Shown: positions 15,823 through 24,322 of the stretch, piece by piece
Position numbering within the stretch: position 1 is the first letter of the stretch
Layout of the letters: every line of letters begins with the position of its first letter
Notes under the pieces: model-generated
Told to the model about the DNA's origin: nothing
What the model saw: only the letters and a program-made list of their open reading frames with translations
Database searches by the model: none
Source of the DNA: an uncultured Collinsella sp.
Lineage (GTDB): Bacteria; Actinomycetota; Coriobacteriia; Coriobacteriales; Coriobacteriaceae
Length of the DNA stretch: 42,933 nt
Reading direction: 5' to 3'
Assembly (NCBI GenBank): GCA_900541885.1
Contig: UQKW01000018.1
Span: 1 to 42,933, forward strand
Position numbers and translations under genes: made by a program

Positions 15823-17850
15823 ATGGAACAAAAGGCCAAGGAGGCAGCCTCGCACGCTGCGATTCCTGTGAGCATCTCGGCGATGCTCGTCACGCTGGGC
15901 GTGGTGTACGGCGATATCGGCACCAGCCCTATGTATGTAACCAAGGCGCTCGTTGCCGGCAACGGCGGCATCGGAAGCGTGACGGAGGAGTTCGTGCTTG
16001 GCGCGCTCTCCCTTGTCGTGTGGACGGTCACGCTGCTGACCACCATCAAGTATGTGCTCATCTCGCTGCGCGCCGATAACCATGGTGAGGGCGGCATCTT
16101 TGCCCTGTACAGCCTGGTCAAGCGCTGTGGCAAGTGGCTTATCATCCCCGCCATGCTGGGTGGCGCCGCGCTGCTCGCCGACGGCATCCTGACGCCGGCC
16201 GTTACCGTTACCACGGCCATCGAGGGCCTGCGCACCATCCCGGCGGTCCATGCTGTGTTGGGTGACGATCAGGGCCGTGTCGTGGCCATCACGCTTGCCA
16301 TCATCATCGCGCTCTTCTTGGTACAACGTATCGGTACGGCCAAGATCGGTCACGCCTTTGGCCCCATCATGACGCTGTGGTTCCTGTTCTTGGGCGGCAC
16401 GGGTCTGTTCTTTGTCTTCCAGCACCCCGCGGTGCTGCTGTGCCTCAACCCGCTGCGTGGCATCGGCTTTTTGTTGAGCCCCAACAACCACGCGGGCATC
16501 ATGATTCTGGGCAGCTGCTTCCTTGCCACCACCGGTGCCGAGGCGCTCTATTCCGACATGGGCCACGTGGGCCGCGGCAACATCTACGCCACCTGGCCGT
16601 TCGTTAAGTGCTGTCTGCTGCTTTCCTATATGGGCCAGGGCGCGTGGCTTATCAACAACGCCGCCAACCCCGAGCTCATGGGTATCGCCGACCTCAACCC
16701 CTTCTACCAGATGCTCACCCCGGGCCTGCGTCCCTTTGCCGTCGGCCTTTCCACCGTCGCGGCCATCATTGCCTCGCAGGCGCTCATCACCGGCGCATTC
16801 TCGCTGGTGTCCGAGGCCAGCCGTCTGGACCTTATGCCGCACATGCAGGTCTTCTATCCTGCCGAGACCAAGGGCCAGCTCTACATCCCCATGGTCAACA
16901 ACGTCATGCTCGTGGGCTGCGTCATCGTGGTGCTGCTGTTCCAGAACTCGGCGCATATGGAAGCCGCCTACGGCCTTGCCATTACGCTGACCATGATGTG
17001 CACCACGCTGCTGCTCTTCTTCTACCTGCACGAGGAACGCAAGCTCAAGGTTGCTCCGTGGATCTTCGTGGCCTTCTTCCTTTTGCTCGAAGGCTTCTTC
17101 TTTGTGAGTTCGCTCACCAAGTTCTTCCACGGCGGCTATTTCACCATCCTTATGGCTGCACTCATCATGGGCATTATGGTGTGCTGGTACAACGGCACGG
17201 CGGTCGAGCAGCGCCAGTTTACGCTACTGCCGCTGCGCAGCTACCTGCCGCAGCTCAAGCGCCTGCGCGACGACGACCGTTACGAGCTCGTGAGCGACAA
17301 CATCGTGTACCTGACCAAGGACACCCATACCGACTACATCGACCGCGATATCGTTTACTCGATCTTGGATAAGCATCCCAAGCGCGCCCGCGCCTGGTGG
17401 TTTGTGAATGTCGAGACCATGGACGAACCGCACACCTTTGCCTATTCGGTCGAGACGTTCGGCACCGACTACGTGTTCCGCGTGCATCTGTACCTGGGCT
17501 ACAAGATCAACCAGCGCGTCAATGCCTACCTGCGTCAGGTTGTTCAGGACCTGGCTGCCACCGGCGAGCTGCCGCCGCAGACGCATGACTACTCGGTCTA
17601 CAAGGATCCGGGTAACATCGGCACGTTCAAGTTCGTCCTGATCCGTAAGCTTCTGGCGCCCGAAAGCGATGTGGAGCCCAGCGAGCGTACGGCCATCACG
17701 CTCAAGTACATCATCCGCCGCGCCGCCGGCACGCCTGCACGCTGGTACGGCCTGGAGAACTCCAACGTGAGCTTTGAGTACGTGCCGCTGTTCACCAAGT
17801 TCAAGGCCGTGAATAAGATGCAGCGCCTGGCTCCCAACGAGCGGCCGTAG
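15823..17850 (+). CDS. kup: KUP-family potassium uptake permease
   Basis: A 675-residue K+ transporter driven by the proton gradient. The N-terminal signature GVVYGDIGTSPMYV (about 22-35) and GEGGIFALYSLVKR (near 90) are typical of KUP. About twelve membrane helices run to residue 460, then a cytoplasmic C-terminal domain of about 200 residues. The start at 15823 follows GGGAGG at 15807-15812; the upstream in-frame TTG is rejected. It is followed by a small membrane protein and a KdpDE-like pair, so this is a potassium-homeostasis cluster. Confidence 0.93.
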   Translation: MEQKAKEAASHAAIPVSISAMLVTLGVVYGDIGTSPMYVTKALVAGNGGIGSVTEEFVLGALSLVVWTVTLLTTIKYVLISLRADNHGEGGIFALYSLVKRCGKWLIIPAMLGGAALLADGILTPAVTVTTAIEGLRTIPAVHAVLGDDQGRVVAITLAIIIALFLVQRIGTAKIGHAFGPIMTLWFLFLGGTGLFFVFQHPAVLLCLNPLRGIGFLLSPNNHAGIMILGSCFLATTGAEALYSDMGHVGRGNIYATWPFVKCCLLLSYMGQGAWLINNAANPELMGIADLNPFYQMLTPGLRPFAVGLSTVAAIIASQALITGAFSLVSEASRLDLMPHMQVFYPAETKGQLYIPMVNNVMLVGCVIVVLLFQNSAHMEAAYGLAITLTMMCTTLLLFFYLHEERKLKVAPWIFVAFFLLLEGFFFVSSLTKFFHGGYFTILMAALIMGIMVCWYNGTAVEQRQFTLLPLRSYLPQLKRLRDDDRYELVSDNIVYLTKDTHTDYIDRDIVYSILDKHPKRARAWWFVNVETMDEPHTFAYSVETFGTDYVFRVHLYLGYKINQRVNAYLRQVVQDLAATGELPPQTHDYSVYKDPGNIGTFKFVLIRKLLAPESDVEPSERTAITLKYIIRRAAGTPARWYGLENSNVSFEYVPLFTKFKAVNKMQRLAPNERP

Positions 17851-17911
17851 GCGCCGACAGGCTGCACGGAGTTGGTTTTCGATGGGCAAGATTGAGACCG
17901 AGGAGGCAAAC

Positions 17912-18106
17912 ATGGACGCAAAGATGCTTGATAGCCGCGAGGTGGTTGCCGAGATGGTGCGCGAGGCGCGCGCCGACGCCGCCGAAGATCGGTTCTTTAC
18001 GAATCGTGCCAGCATGGACATGGCCGATCGCGTGATTTCGATCGTGGCACTGGTATTTGGAGCGGTGTGCGTGTGCGCCCTGCTCGCGCACGTGCTGTTT
18101 GTCTAG
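17912..18106 (+). CDS. Small single-pass membrane protein between kup and kdpD
   Basis: A 64-residue protein with an acidic/basic N-terminal helix (about 1-38, rich in A, E, R, D) and one hydrophobic segment (about 41-62) ending at the C-terminus. GAGGAGG at 17900-17906 supports ATG 17912; an ATG at 17882 would add 10 residues. No family is recognised. Its position between kup and the two-component genes suggests a KUP accessory or a KdpD-modulating peptide, but this is inference. Confidence 0.6.
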   Translation: MDAKMLDSREVVAEMVREARADAAEDRFFTNRASMDMADRVISIVALVFGAVCVCALLAHVLFV

Positions 18107-18138
18107 CGACTGCCGGTCGTAGAAGGCTTTACACTTGG

Positions 18139-18200
18139 AACCACCACAAGGGGAAACCACCACAAGGGTGCCTGTCCCCTTTGTGGTGGTTTTTGTTTTT
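18139..18200 (+). terminator. Hairpin with two competing left arms, ACAAAGGGG family (copy 2)
   Basis: A right arm at 18176-18192 can pair with either of two near-identical left arms, 18139-18153 or 18155-18168, both containing CCACCACAAGGG. A T-rich tract (18189-18200) follows. It separates the kup unit from the kinase gene and acts as terminator or attenuator. The tandem left arms may be a slippage duplication. Confidence 0.65.
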
Positions 18201-18220
18201 GAGAGAGGGGCGGGACGCTG

Positions 18221-19846
18221 ATGGACGTCCGTACGGACGGCGATATTGCCGATAGCTTTTGGTGGCGGCGCACAACGCTGACGCGCCGCACTCCTCTGTA
18301 TGACGCCTGCGTATCGGTGGGGCTGCTGGTCGCGGCGACGATTGTGGGCGCGCTGCTCGACCATCCGGGTCTCGCGCCGAGCATCATGATCGTCTATGTG
18401 TTCGCCGTTCAGCTGTGCGCATTCTTTACCTGGAGTCGCCTGTATTGCTTGCTGAGCTCGGCTGCCGCCGTGGCGCTCTACAACTTTTTGTTTGTCGACC
18501 CGCGCTACTCGCTGTCGCTTATCGACCGCGGCTATCCCGGCATGTTCTTCATCATGTTCGTGGTTTCGCTTGTGTCGAGCTCGATTGCGTTGGCCCTGCG
18601 CCGCGCCTTGGCACAGGCTGCCGCCAGCGACCGCCGCACGCATATGGTGCTCGAGACCAACCGCATGCTGCAGCGGTGCGCCGATCAGCATCAGATCGTT
18701 CACGCCATGGCCACGCAGCTGGCGCGTCTTTCGGGCTGTCCGGTCGTGTGGTACAGCGCCGACGCCGAGGGCGATGACCTGCTGCCGCGTGCGACGTACA
18801 CGGCCGTGGGCGATGCCGCCCCGGTGCACGAGCTGGCGCCGCAGATGCCGCCGCGGCTCTCGGCGTCCGCCTATGTGGGTACGCCGCTCGATGCCACCTA
18901 TGGCGGATCGGCGTTTTATGGCATCTACCTGACGGTTCGCACAGGCGACGGCTTCGTGCGCTCGGGCGACCCCGCCTCGGTGGTGGGCGTGCTGGCTATC
19001 GTTGCCGAGCCAGACGTGCTGACACATGAGGAACGGACACTTGCCGATGCCATCGTGAGTGAAGGCGAGCTGGCGCTCGATCGCGCCCGCGCCATGGAGG
19101 CCCGCGAAGAAGCGGCGGTGCTCGCCAAAAACGAACAGCTGCGCGCCAACCTGCTGCGCTCCATCTCGCACGATCTGCGCACGCCGCTTACCAGTATTTC
19201 GGGAAATGCCGACGTGCTGCTCGATCAGGGCTCGACCGGCACCGCGGTGCTCGATGCCCAGACGCGCCGCGGCCTGCTTCTATCCATTCGCTCGGATGCG
19301 CTGTGGCTCAACGCCACCGTCGAGAATCTGCTCGCCATCACCAAACTCGAGGGTGGCGGCATGCATCTGTCGACTACGCTCGAGCTTATGGACGATATCG
19401 TCGAGGAGGCGCTGCGCCACGTAAGTCCGGCCGTGCGCGAGCACGACCTTAAGGTGGTGCCGTGCGACGAGCCGGCGCTCGTTAACGTCGATGCGCGCCT
19501 GATGGTGCAGCTGGTGGTCAATCTGGTGAACAATGCCATCACCTATACGCCCGCAGGCTCGCATATCGTGATTTCGATTGGCGTCGACGATGGACGCGTG
19601 GCGTGCTCGGTGGCCGATGACGGCCCGGGCATTGCGCCCGAGGACCGCGAGCGAATCTTTGAGTCGTTCTACACCGCCAACCACGGTTTGGCCGACAGCC
19701 ACCGTAGCGTGGGCCTGGGACTTTCGCTCTGCCGCTCCATTGCATTGGCGCATGGCGGTAGCATAGAGGTTGCCGCGGCGGACCCGCACGGCTCGGTCTT
19801 TACGATTGAGCTTCCCGTCGCCGACGTTTCGTTTGATAGGGAGTAA
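18221..19846 (+). CDS. kdpD: KdpD-like sensor histidine kinase lacking the N-terminal KdpD/USP part
   Basis: A 541-residue membrane kinase. Four hydrophobic segments (about 28-125) with NFLFVDPRYSLS fit the DUF4118 membrane domain of KdpD. A GAF-like region (about 150-285) follows, then the HisKA box SISHDLRTPLTSI with phospho-acceptor H317. The ATPase has NLVNNAITYTPAGSH, DDGPGIAPEDRERIF and VGLGLSLCRS. Classical KdpD is about 900 residues; the roughly 350-residue N-terminal sensor and Usp domains are absent. GGGCGGG precedes the start. kdpE follows after 4 nt. No kdpFABC is in the window, so the output target may be kup or distant genes. Confidence 0.88.
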   Translation: MDVRTDGDIADSFWWRRTTLTRRTPLYDACVSVGLLVAATIVGALLDHPGLAPSIMIVYVFAVQLCAFFTWSRLYCLLSSAAAVALYNFLFVDPRYSLSLIDRGYPGMFFIMFVVSLVSSSIALALRRALAQAAASDRRTHMVLETNRMLQRCADQHQIVHAMATQLARLSGCPVVWYSADAEGDDLLPRATYTAVGDAAPVHELAPQMPPRLSASAYVGTPLDATYGGSAFYGIYLTVRTGDGFVRSGDPASVVGVLAIVAEPDVLTHEERTLADAIVSEGELALDRARAMEAREEAAVLAKNEQLRANLLRSISHDLRTPLTSISGNADVLLDQGSTGTAVLDAQTRRGLLLSIRSDALWLNATVENLLAITKLEGGGMHLSTTLELMDDIVEEALRHVSPAVREHDLKVVPCDEPALVNVDARLMVQLVVNLVNNAITYTPAGSHIVISIGVDDGRVACSVADDGPGIAPEDRERIFESFYTANHGLADSHRSVGLGLSLCRSIALAHGGSIEVAAADPHGSVFTIELPVADVSFDRE

Positions 19847-19850
19847 CGCT

Positions 19851-20564
19851 GTGCCGAACTCTGCCGTAAAACCGCTCATCTTGGTCGTTGAGGACGACCC
19901 CGCCGTTCGCAACCTTATCGTTGCCGCGCTCGAGGCGCACGGCTTGCGCCATATGGCCGTGGAGACCGCCCATGCCGCTATTGCCGCTGCCTCGTCGCAG
20001 GCGCCGAGCATCGTGCTACTCGATCTGGGCCTGCCCGATATGGACGGCGTCAAGGTGGTGGAGTCGGTGCGCGCATGGTCGGGCATGCCGATCATCGTGG
20101 TTTCGGCGCGCAGCGAGGACGCGGACAAGATCCGCGCGCTCGATGCCGGAGCCGACGACTACCTGACCAAGCCGTTTTCGGTCGAGGAGCTGCTCGCGCG
20201 CATTCGTACGACACTCAGGCGCCTTTCGTATGCGCAAACGGGCGGCGTTGCCTCCGAGGGCTCGTTCGATACCGGTGAGCTGCATATCGATTTTGATGCC
20301 GGCATCGCCACGATGGATGGCGAGGAGCTGCATCTGACGCCGATCGAGTACAAACTGCTATGCCTGCTGGCGCATAACGCCGACAAGGTGCTCACGCACC
20401 AGTCTATCCTGCACGAGATTTGGGGCACGGCAACCAAGAGCGACCTGGCGAGCCTGCGCGTCTTTATGGGCACGCTGCGCAAGAAGATCGAGTCCGACCC
20501 CGCGCATCCGCGCTACATCCAAACCCACGTAGGCATTGGCTACCGCCTAGTTACCCAAGGCTAG
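19851..20564 (+). CDS. kdpE: KdpE-like OmpR-family response regulator
   Basis: A 237-residue two-component regulator. The receiver domain shows VVEDDPAVR, phospho-acceptor D58 in LLDLGLPDMDG, and DDYLTKPFSVEELLARI. The C-terminal winged helix (about 135-235) has LTPIEYKLLCLLAHN and YIQTHVGIGYRL. GTG 19851 is chosen because it follows ATAGGGAG and the kinase stop (19844-19846) closely; longer frames overlap the kinase. It should be phosphorylated by the adjacent kinase. Confidence 0.92.
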   Translation: MPNSAVKPLILVVEDDPAVRNLIVAALEAHGLRHMAVETAHAAIAAASSQAPSIVLLDLGLPDMDGVKVVESVRAWSGMPIIVVSARSEDADKIRALDAGADDYLTKPFSVEELLARIRTTLRRLSYAQTGGVASEGSFDTGELHIDFDAGIATMDGEELHLTPIEYKLLCLLAHNADKVLTHQSILHEIWGTATKSDLASLRVFMGTLRKKIESDPAHPRYIQTHVGIGYRLVTQG

Positions 20565-20589
20565 ATCGCCAACCACCGTCCCAATATGA

Positions 20590-20660
20590 GTTGCGGTGAA
20601 ATACGGTCTAACTTTGCCTAATTCCAGGCAAAACAGTCCGTATTCCACCGCAACTTTTTT
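20590..20660. terminator. Bidirectional palindromic terminator between kdpE and rlmKL
   Basis: Arms 20590-20606 and 20638-20654 form a 17-bp stem with two mismatches, followed by TTTTTT. The loop itself contains a hairpin (TTTGCCT/AGGCAAA, 20613-20632). It separates two convergent genes and can serve both. Confidence 0.8.
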
Positions 20661-23226
20661 ATTTGCCCTTGGGCTTGCTGGCGTAGAACTTCTTCTTTTT
20701 GAGCTTGCCGGCAGGAGAGGGTTTGCCGGCAAAGTTCGACTTGCCGTTGCCGGCCTGCGCGTGCGCGGGTACTGCCGCACGGGGCTTGCGGGCCTCGGGA
20801 TTGCGCAGTTCCTCGGTTCGCTCTGCAATCTCCTCGGCGCTAAAGCCGACCTCGGCCATGGCATCCTCGATGGGCAGGCGGCGCACGATATAGCAGTGGT
20901 GCACCTTCTGGTTGCGCGCGAAGTCCTCGGGGATGGTCTGTGCCGTAATGTCCTCCAGCACCACGCCCGCGCGTGCGAGCTTGCGCGTCTCGGGACGGAA
21001 GCCACGCAGGTTGCAGCTAAAGATGGCATGTCCACCCTGTGCGAGCAGGCGCGATACGCCGGCCAAAAGCTCAACATGGTCGCGTTGGACATCCCAGGTA
21101 CGGCGGCCCATCTTGGACGAGTTCGAGAACGTGGGCGGGTCGACAAAGATCAGGTCCCAGCGGTTGCGCGTCTGGCGCTGGTCACGAATCCAGGCGAGCA
21201 CGTCGTCGCGCACAAAGTGATGCTGCGGCCCCACAAAGCCGTTCTGACGCATATTGCGCTCGGCCCAGTCCAGGTAGGTGTTGGAGAGGTCGACCGTCAC
21301 GGTCTCCTCGACGCCGCCGTCCGCCGCGTAGCAGGTGGCGGTGCCGGTATAGGCAAACAGGTTGAGGAAGCGACGCGCCTGCTTGGCGTGCTCGCGCACC
21401 AGGTTGCGGGTGACGCGGTGATCCAGGAAGATGCCCACATCCAGATAATCGTCAAAGTTGACGGCAAAGGTGAGTCCGCCCTCTTCGATGAGCGGCAGGC
21501 GACGGCGAGCGATGTTGGCGCGCTCGCCTGATGCGCCCTTACCGGCGCCCTGCTTGCCGTACTGCGAGCCGCCACGCGAGCGCATGCGGGCCTTGGCGTG
21601 CACATGCTCGGCCGGAACATCCAGGATGCGCGGCGCGATGGCCAAGATGTCGAGCATGCGGGCCTGGGCTAGCGCGGGATCGATGGTCTTAGGCGCGGCG
21701 TACTCGGCGATGACGAGCCAGCGGCCCGGCGTCTGCGGGCAGCCCTCGTACAGATCGATGGCGGCGGAGTAGTCGGGTAGGTCGGCATCGTAGACGCGGT
21801 AGCAGCTCACGCCCTCGCGCTTGGCCCACTTGCGACGCAGACGGGCATTCTTACGCAGGCGGTTGGCGAACTGCTCGGACTCGGGGATGAGCACGGGCAG
21901 CGGCTTGCCGTCGCCCAGGTCGAGCATGGCGGCAGGTTCGGGCATGGGGGTGTTGGCGGCGTTGTCGTTGACTTCGTTGGCATCCGCAACCTCGGCCTCG
22001 GCATCCGCACTGGTCGAAGCCTCAAACGCCGCGGCGGCGTGGTCGAGCGAGGGCCAAACCTCAATAGTTGCCTCCTCGTTATTGGGCATGACGGCGATCG
22101 AGCGCTCGGGCTCGGCGTGGAGCGCGCGGGCCAGCAATCCATCGCGGGTGAGCGCGGCGACCGGCGCCGCGGAAAGCTCGGGCGCGCGGCGCAGCTCACC
22201 GACCAGCGTCATGGCGTCGTGCATGAGCGAAAGCGGGGTCTCGGTGGTGTCCGCGACCACGGCGGCACCGGCGACGGCGCCCGCGTGGTCCAGCACGGTG
22301 GCTGGCTTGGCAGCGCAAAAGTCGACAAAACGCTTGTAGCCGGCGCACTTGACCATGCGCTCGGCAGTCTTGCGGGCGGCGGGGTCAATGTCCACGGCGA
22401 CGATGCGCGCCTGGCGCTCACGCGCCGCGGTCTCGCGCTCGCGCGCCTCGGCAAGCAGCTGCTCCCACAGGGCGGCGTCGTGCAGCTGCCAGCCCTCAAA
22501 GCCCCAGCGCTCGCGTGCGGCGCCCGGGGCGCGGTCGGTCAGAATGTTCACGGCCTCCAGCAGCAGACCGCCGCCGGCGCACGAGGCGTCGATCAGCGTA
22601 GGCAGCGCTTCGTTTTCGTAATCATCGGCCGTCAGCTCGCGCTCGCACAGTGCGGTCCAGCCGACCTGCGCCAGCACCAGGGCGGCGTAGTCGGGGCGCA
22701 GCACGTGCGCGCCCTCGCCGGCGCGGGTCGCTGCGGGCGGCAGGCGTTTGAACAGCGGGTCGCCTGAAAGGTCCAGGCTGATGCTCGCGCGGCGCTGGCG
22801 CAGCGAAAGCAGCAGGTGAACGTCGGGGTCGGCAGCATCGACGTCGGCGCGACGGCCCGTGGTCTCGGCCAGACGGTCGCACAGCGCGTCTTTGGCGCGC
22901 AGGGCCGAGAAGCGCGTGTTGCGCAGCTGCTCGGTCACGCCGCGGGCTGTGATGGCGATGGTGGCGCCGGGGCGGACGATGCTCTCCCAGGCGATGTCGT
23001 AAACGCTATCGTACAGTTCATCGGCATTCTGCGCCTCAAAGCGCCCGAGCACCACGAACACGCGGCTCGCCAGGCGCGACCACAGGCATGCTCGGTAGCC
23101 TTGCTCGAGCTCGCCCTCAAATGTAGCGCGGCCCTTCAGCCGGCGAACATGCGAAAGCCCGAGGCGTTTAAGCTCATCGGCGAGTGCGGACTCAAAGCCC
23201 TCGGGGCAGCTTGCGTAAAATTCCAT
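20659..23226 (-). CDS. rlmL: RlmKL-type 23S rRNA methyltransferase with a degenerate RlmL half
   Basis: An 855-residue fusion corresponding to RlmL (m2G2445) plus RlmK (m7G2069). Residues 1-170 are a THUMP-type RNA-binding region (MEFYASCPEGFESALADEL). In the first methyltransferase half, the expected glycine-rich SAM loop reads DASCAGGG, and the expected NPPYGER catalytic motif is replaced by DTTETPL near residue 335. The second half is intact: ECYRVYDADLP-like CYRVYDADLPDY, FLNLFAYTGTAT and FVDPPTFSNSSKM. An acidic, Ala-rich insert (about 390-450) and a Lys/Gly/Pro tail (about 800-855) lengthen it beyond the roughly 700 residues of E. coli RlmKL. The first activity is probably lost or altered. 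Confidence 0.85.
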   Translation of the reverse strand: MEFYASCPEGFESALADELKRLGLSHVRRLKGRATFEGELEQGYRACLWSRLASRVFVVLGRFEAQNADELYDSVYDIAWESIVRPGATIAITARGVTEQLRNTRFSALRAKDALCDRLAETTGRRADVDAADPDVHLLLSLRQRRASISLDLSGDPLFKRLPPAATRAGEGAHVLRPDYAALVLAQVGWTALCERELTADDYENEALPTLIDASCAGGGLLLEAVNILTDRAPGAARERWGFEGWQLHDAALWEQLLAEARERETAARERQARIVAVDIDPAARKTAERMVKCAGYKRFVDFCAAKPATVLDHAGAVAGAAVVADTTETPLSLMHDAMTLVGELRRAPELSAAPVAALTRDGLLARALHAEPERSIAVMPNNEEATIEVWPSLDHAAAAFEASTSADAEAEVADANEVNDNAANTPMPEPAAMLDLGDGKPLPVLIPESEQFANRLRKNARLRRKWAKREGVSCYRVYDADLPDYSAAIDLYEGCPQTPGRWLVIAEYAAPKTIDPALAQARMLDILAIAPRILDVPAEHVHAKARMRSRGGSQYGKQGAGKGASGERANIARRRLPLIEEGGLTFAVNFDDYLDVGIFLDHRVTRNLVREHAKQARRFLNLFAYTGTATCYAADGGVEETVTVDLSNTYLDWAERNMRQNGFVGPQHHFVRDDVLAWIRDQRQTRNRWDLIFVDPPTFSNSSKMGRRTWDVQRDHVELLAGVSRLLAQGGHAIFSCNLRGFRPETRKLARAGVVLEDITAQTIPEDFARNQKVHHCYIVRRLPIEDAMAEVGFSAEEIAERTEELRNPEARKPRAAVPAHAQAGNGKSNFAGKPSPAGKLKKKKFYASKPKGK

Positions 23227-23253
23227 GGGTGACCTCTCTGGTTGCGTCGCTTC

Positions 23254-23259
23254 ATTATA
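23254..23259 (-). promoter_or_regulatory. -10 box for rlmKL
   Basis: A perfect TATAAT on the minus strand, about 28 nt upstream of the rlmKL start codon. There is no good -35 at 17-18 nt. A GAGAGG ribosome site lies between the box and the start. Confidence 0.4.
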
Positions 23260-23301
23260 TGATGGATGCTTCGTTTGCCCTTATCCTCGAAAGGAACCCA
23301 T

Positions 23302-24129
23302 ATGATTGATGCGTGCCCCGATTCCGCCGTGCTCTTTTTTGACGTGGACGGCACGCTGACGTCGTTCGATCCCGACGATATGACCGATAAGGACTTTTCG
23401 GCGGTTCGCCCCTCGCAGATGGTCGTCGAGGCGTTTCATCGTCTGCGCGACGCGGGGCACAAGGCGTTTATCTGCACGGGTCGCCCCCTGTGGCTCATCG
23501 CGGACAGCTTGCGTGCGCTCGACCCCGCGGGTGTCGTTGCCATGGCGGGCGCCACGCTCGAGGTCGAGGGCCGCGTGGTGCATGAGGACTGCTTTGGCGA
23601 GGACGTTATCGAGGAGCTTGCACGCCGTATGGCCGCGGCAGGGATTGAGGCCTTTTTCGAGACCAACGTGGCTACTTTTGCCCTGGAACCCGCGGGTGTT
23701 GAGCAGTCGTCTCTGATCGGCACTTCTGTGGTGCACAGCGCCGAGGAAATGCGCGTCGACGGCAGTCTGCGCGTGGGCAAGGTATGCCTCAATGTGCCCA
23801 GTTTGGCTCGCGTTGCCAACGATGACGGCTTTATCGATCGCGAGTTTGAGCTGTGCAATACCGGTGGTCGGAATCGCGAGCTGAGCCCCAAGGGCATCAA
23901 CAAGGGCGTGGGCGTGGCGCGAGCGCTGGCGTATCTGGGCCGCGAGGGAAATGCGCGCACCTTTGGCTTTGGCGATTCGGGCAACGACCTGGGCATGCTC
24001 GCTGCCGTCGAGACGGCTGTCGCCATGGGCAACGCCATGTCCGAGGTCAAAGCGGTCGCCGACTACGTGACTGACGATGTCGCACACGACGGCACCGTCA
24101 CCGCCATGCAGCATTTCGGCCTCATCTAA
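23302..24129 (+). CDS. Cof-type HAD-superfamily phosphatase
   Basis: A 275-residue haloacid-dehalogenase-fold hydrolase. FFDVDGTLT gives nucleophile D14 and acid D16. FICTGRPLWL near 60 is motif II, and KGVGVARAL then FGFGDSGNDLGML near 225 carry the motif III lysine and motif IV aspartates. A cap domain of type C2 sits between. Such enzymes act on sugar phosphates or nucleotides; the substrate is not predictable. The start at 23302 follows GAAAGGA; an upstream in-frame codon at 23266 lacks a site. It is divergent from rlmKL. Confidence 0.88.
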   Translation: MIDACPDSAVLFFDVDGTLTSFDPDDMTDKDFSAVRPSQMVVEAFHRLRDAGHKAFICTGRPLWLIADSLRALDPAGVVAMAGATLEVEGRVVHEDCFGEDVIEELARRMAAAGIEAFFETNVATFALEPAGVEQSSLIGTSVVHSAEEMRVDGSLRVGKVCLNVPSLARVANDDGFIDREFELCNTGGRNRELSPKGINKGVGVARALAYLGREGNARTFGFGDSGNDLGMLAAVETAVAMGNAMSEVKAVADYVTDDVAHDGTVTAMQHFGLI

Positions 24130-24322
24130 TGAATCCCGCATTCTGACGTTTGCCTAAACTGCGGCTCTTTGCTTTTGCATGCTCAATCGATTTATCAAAC
24201 CAAACACTAAAGCGTTTATACCGTTCGCCGAGAAGATAAAAACCCGCAGCTCACGCCTTGATAAACATAGGTAAAGTGTTTAGCAGTTTATCGGCCGTAT
24301 GCTAACGAAAGGAATCAGGCAG

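Noticed and set aside
24130..24322. Catabolite operator or promoter before fsa
   Set aside because: AT-rich with inverted words (AAACACT/AGTGTTT, TTTATCAA/TTGATAAA), but they are not nested and no -35/-10 pair with proper spacing was found.
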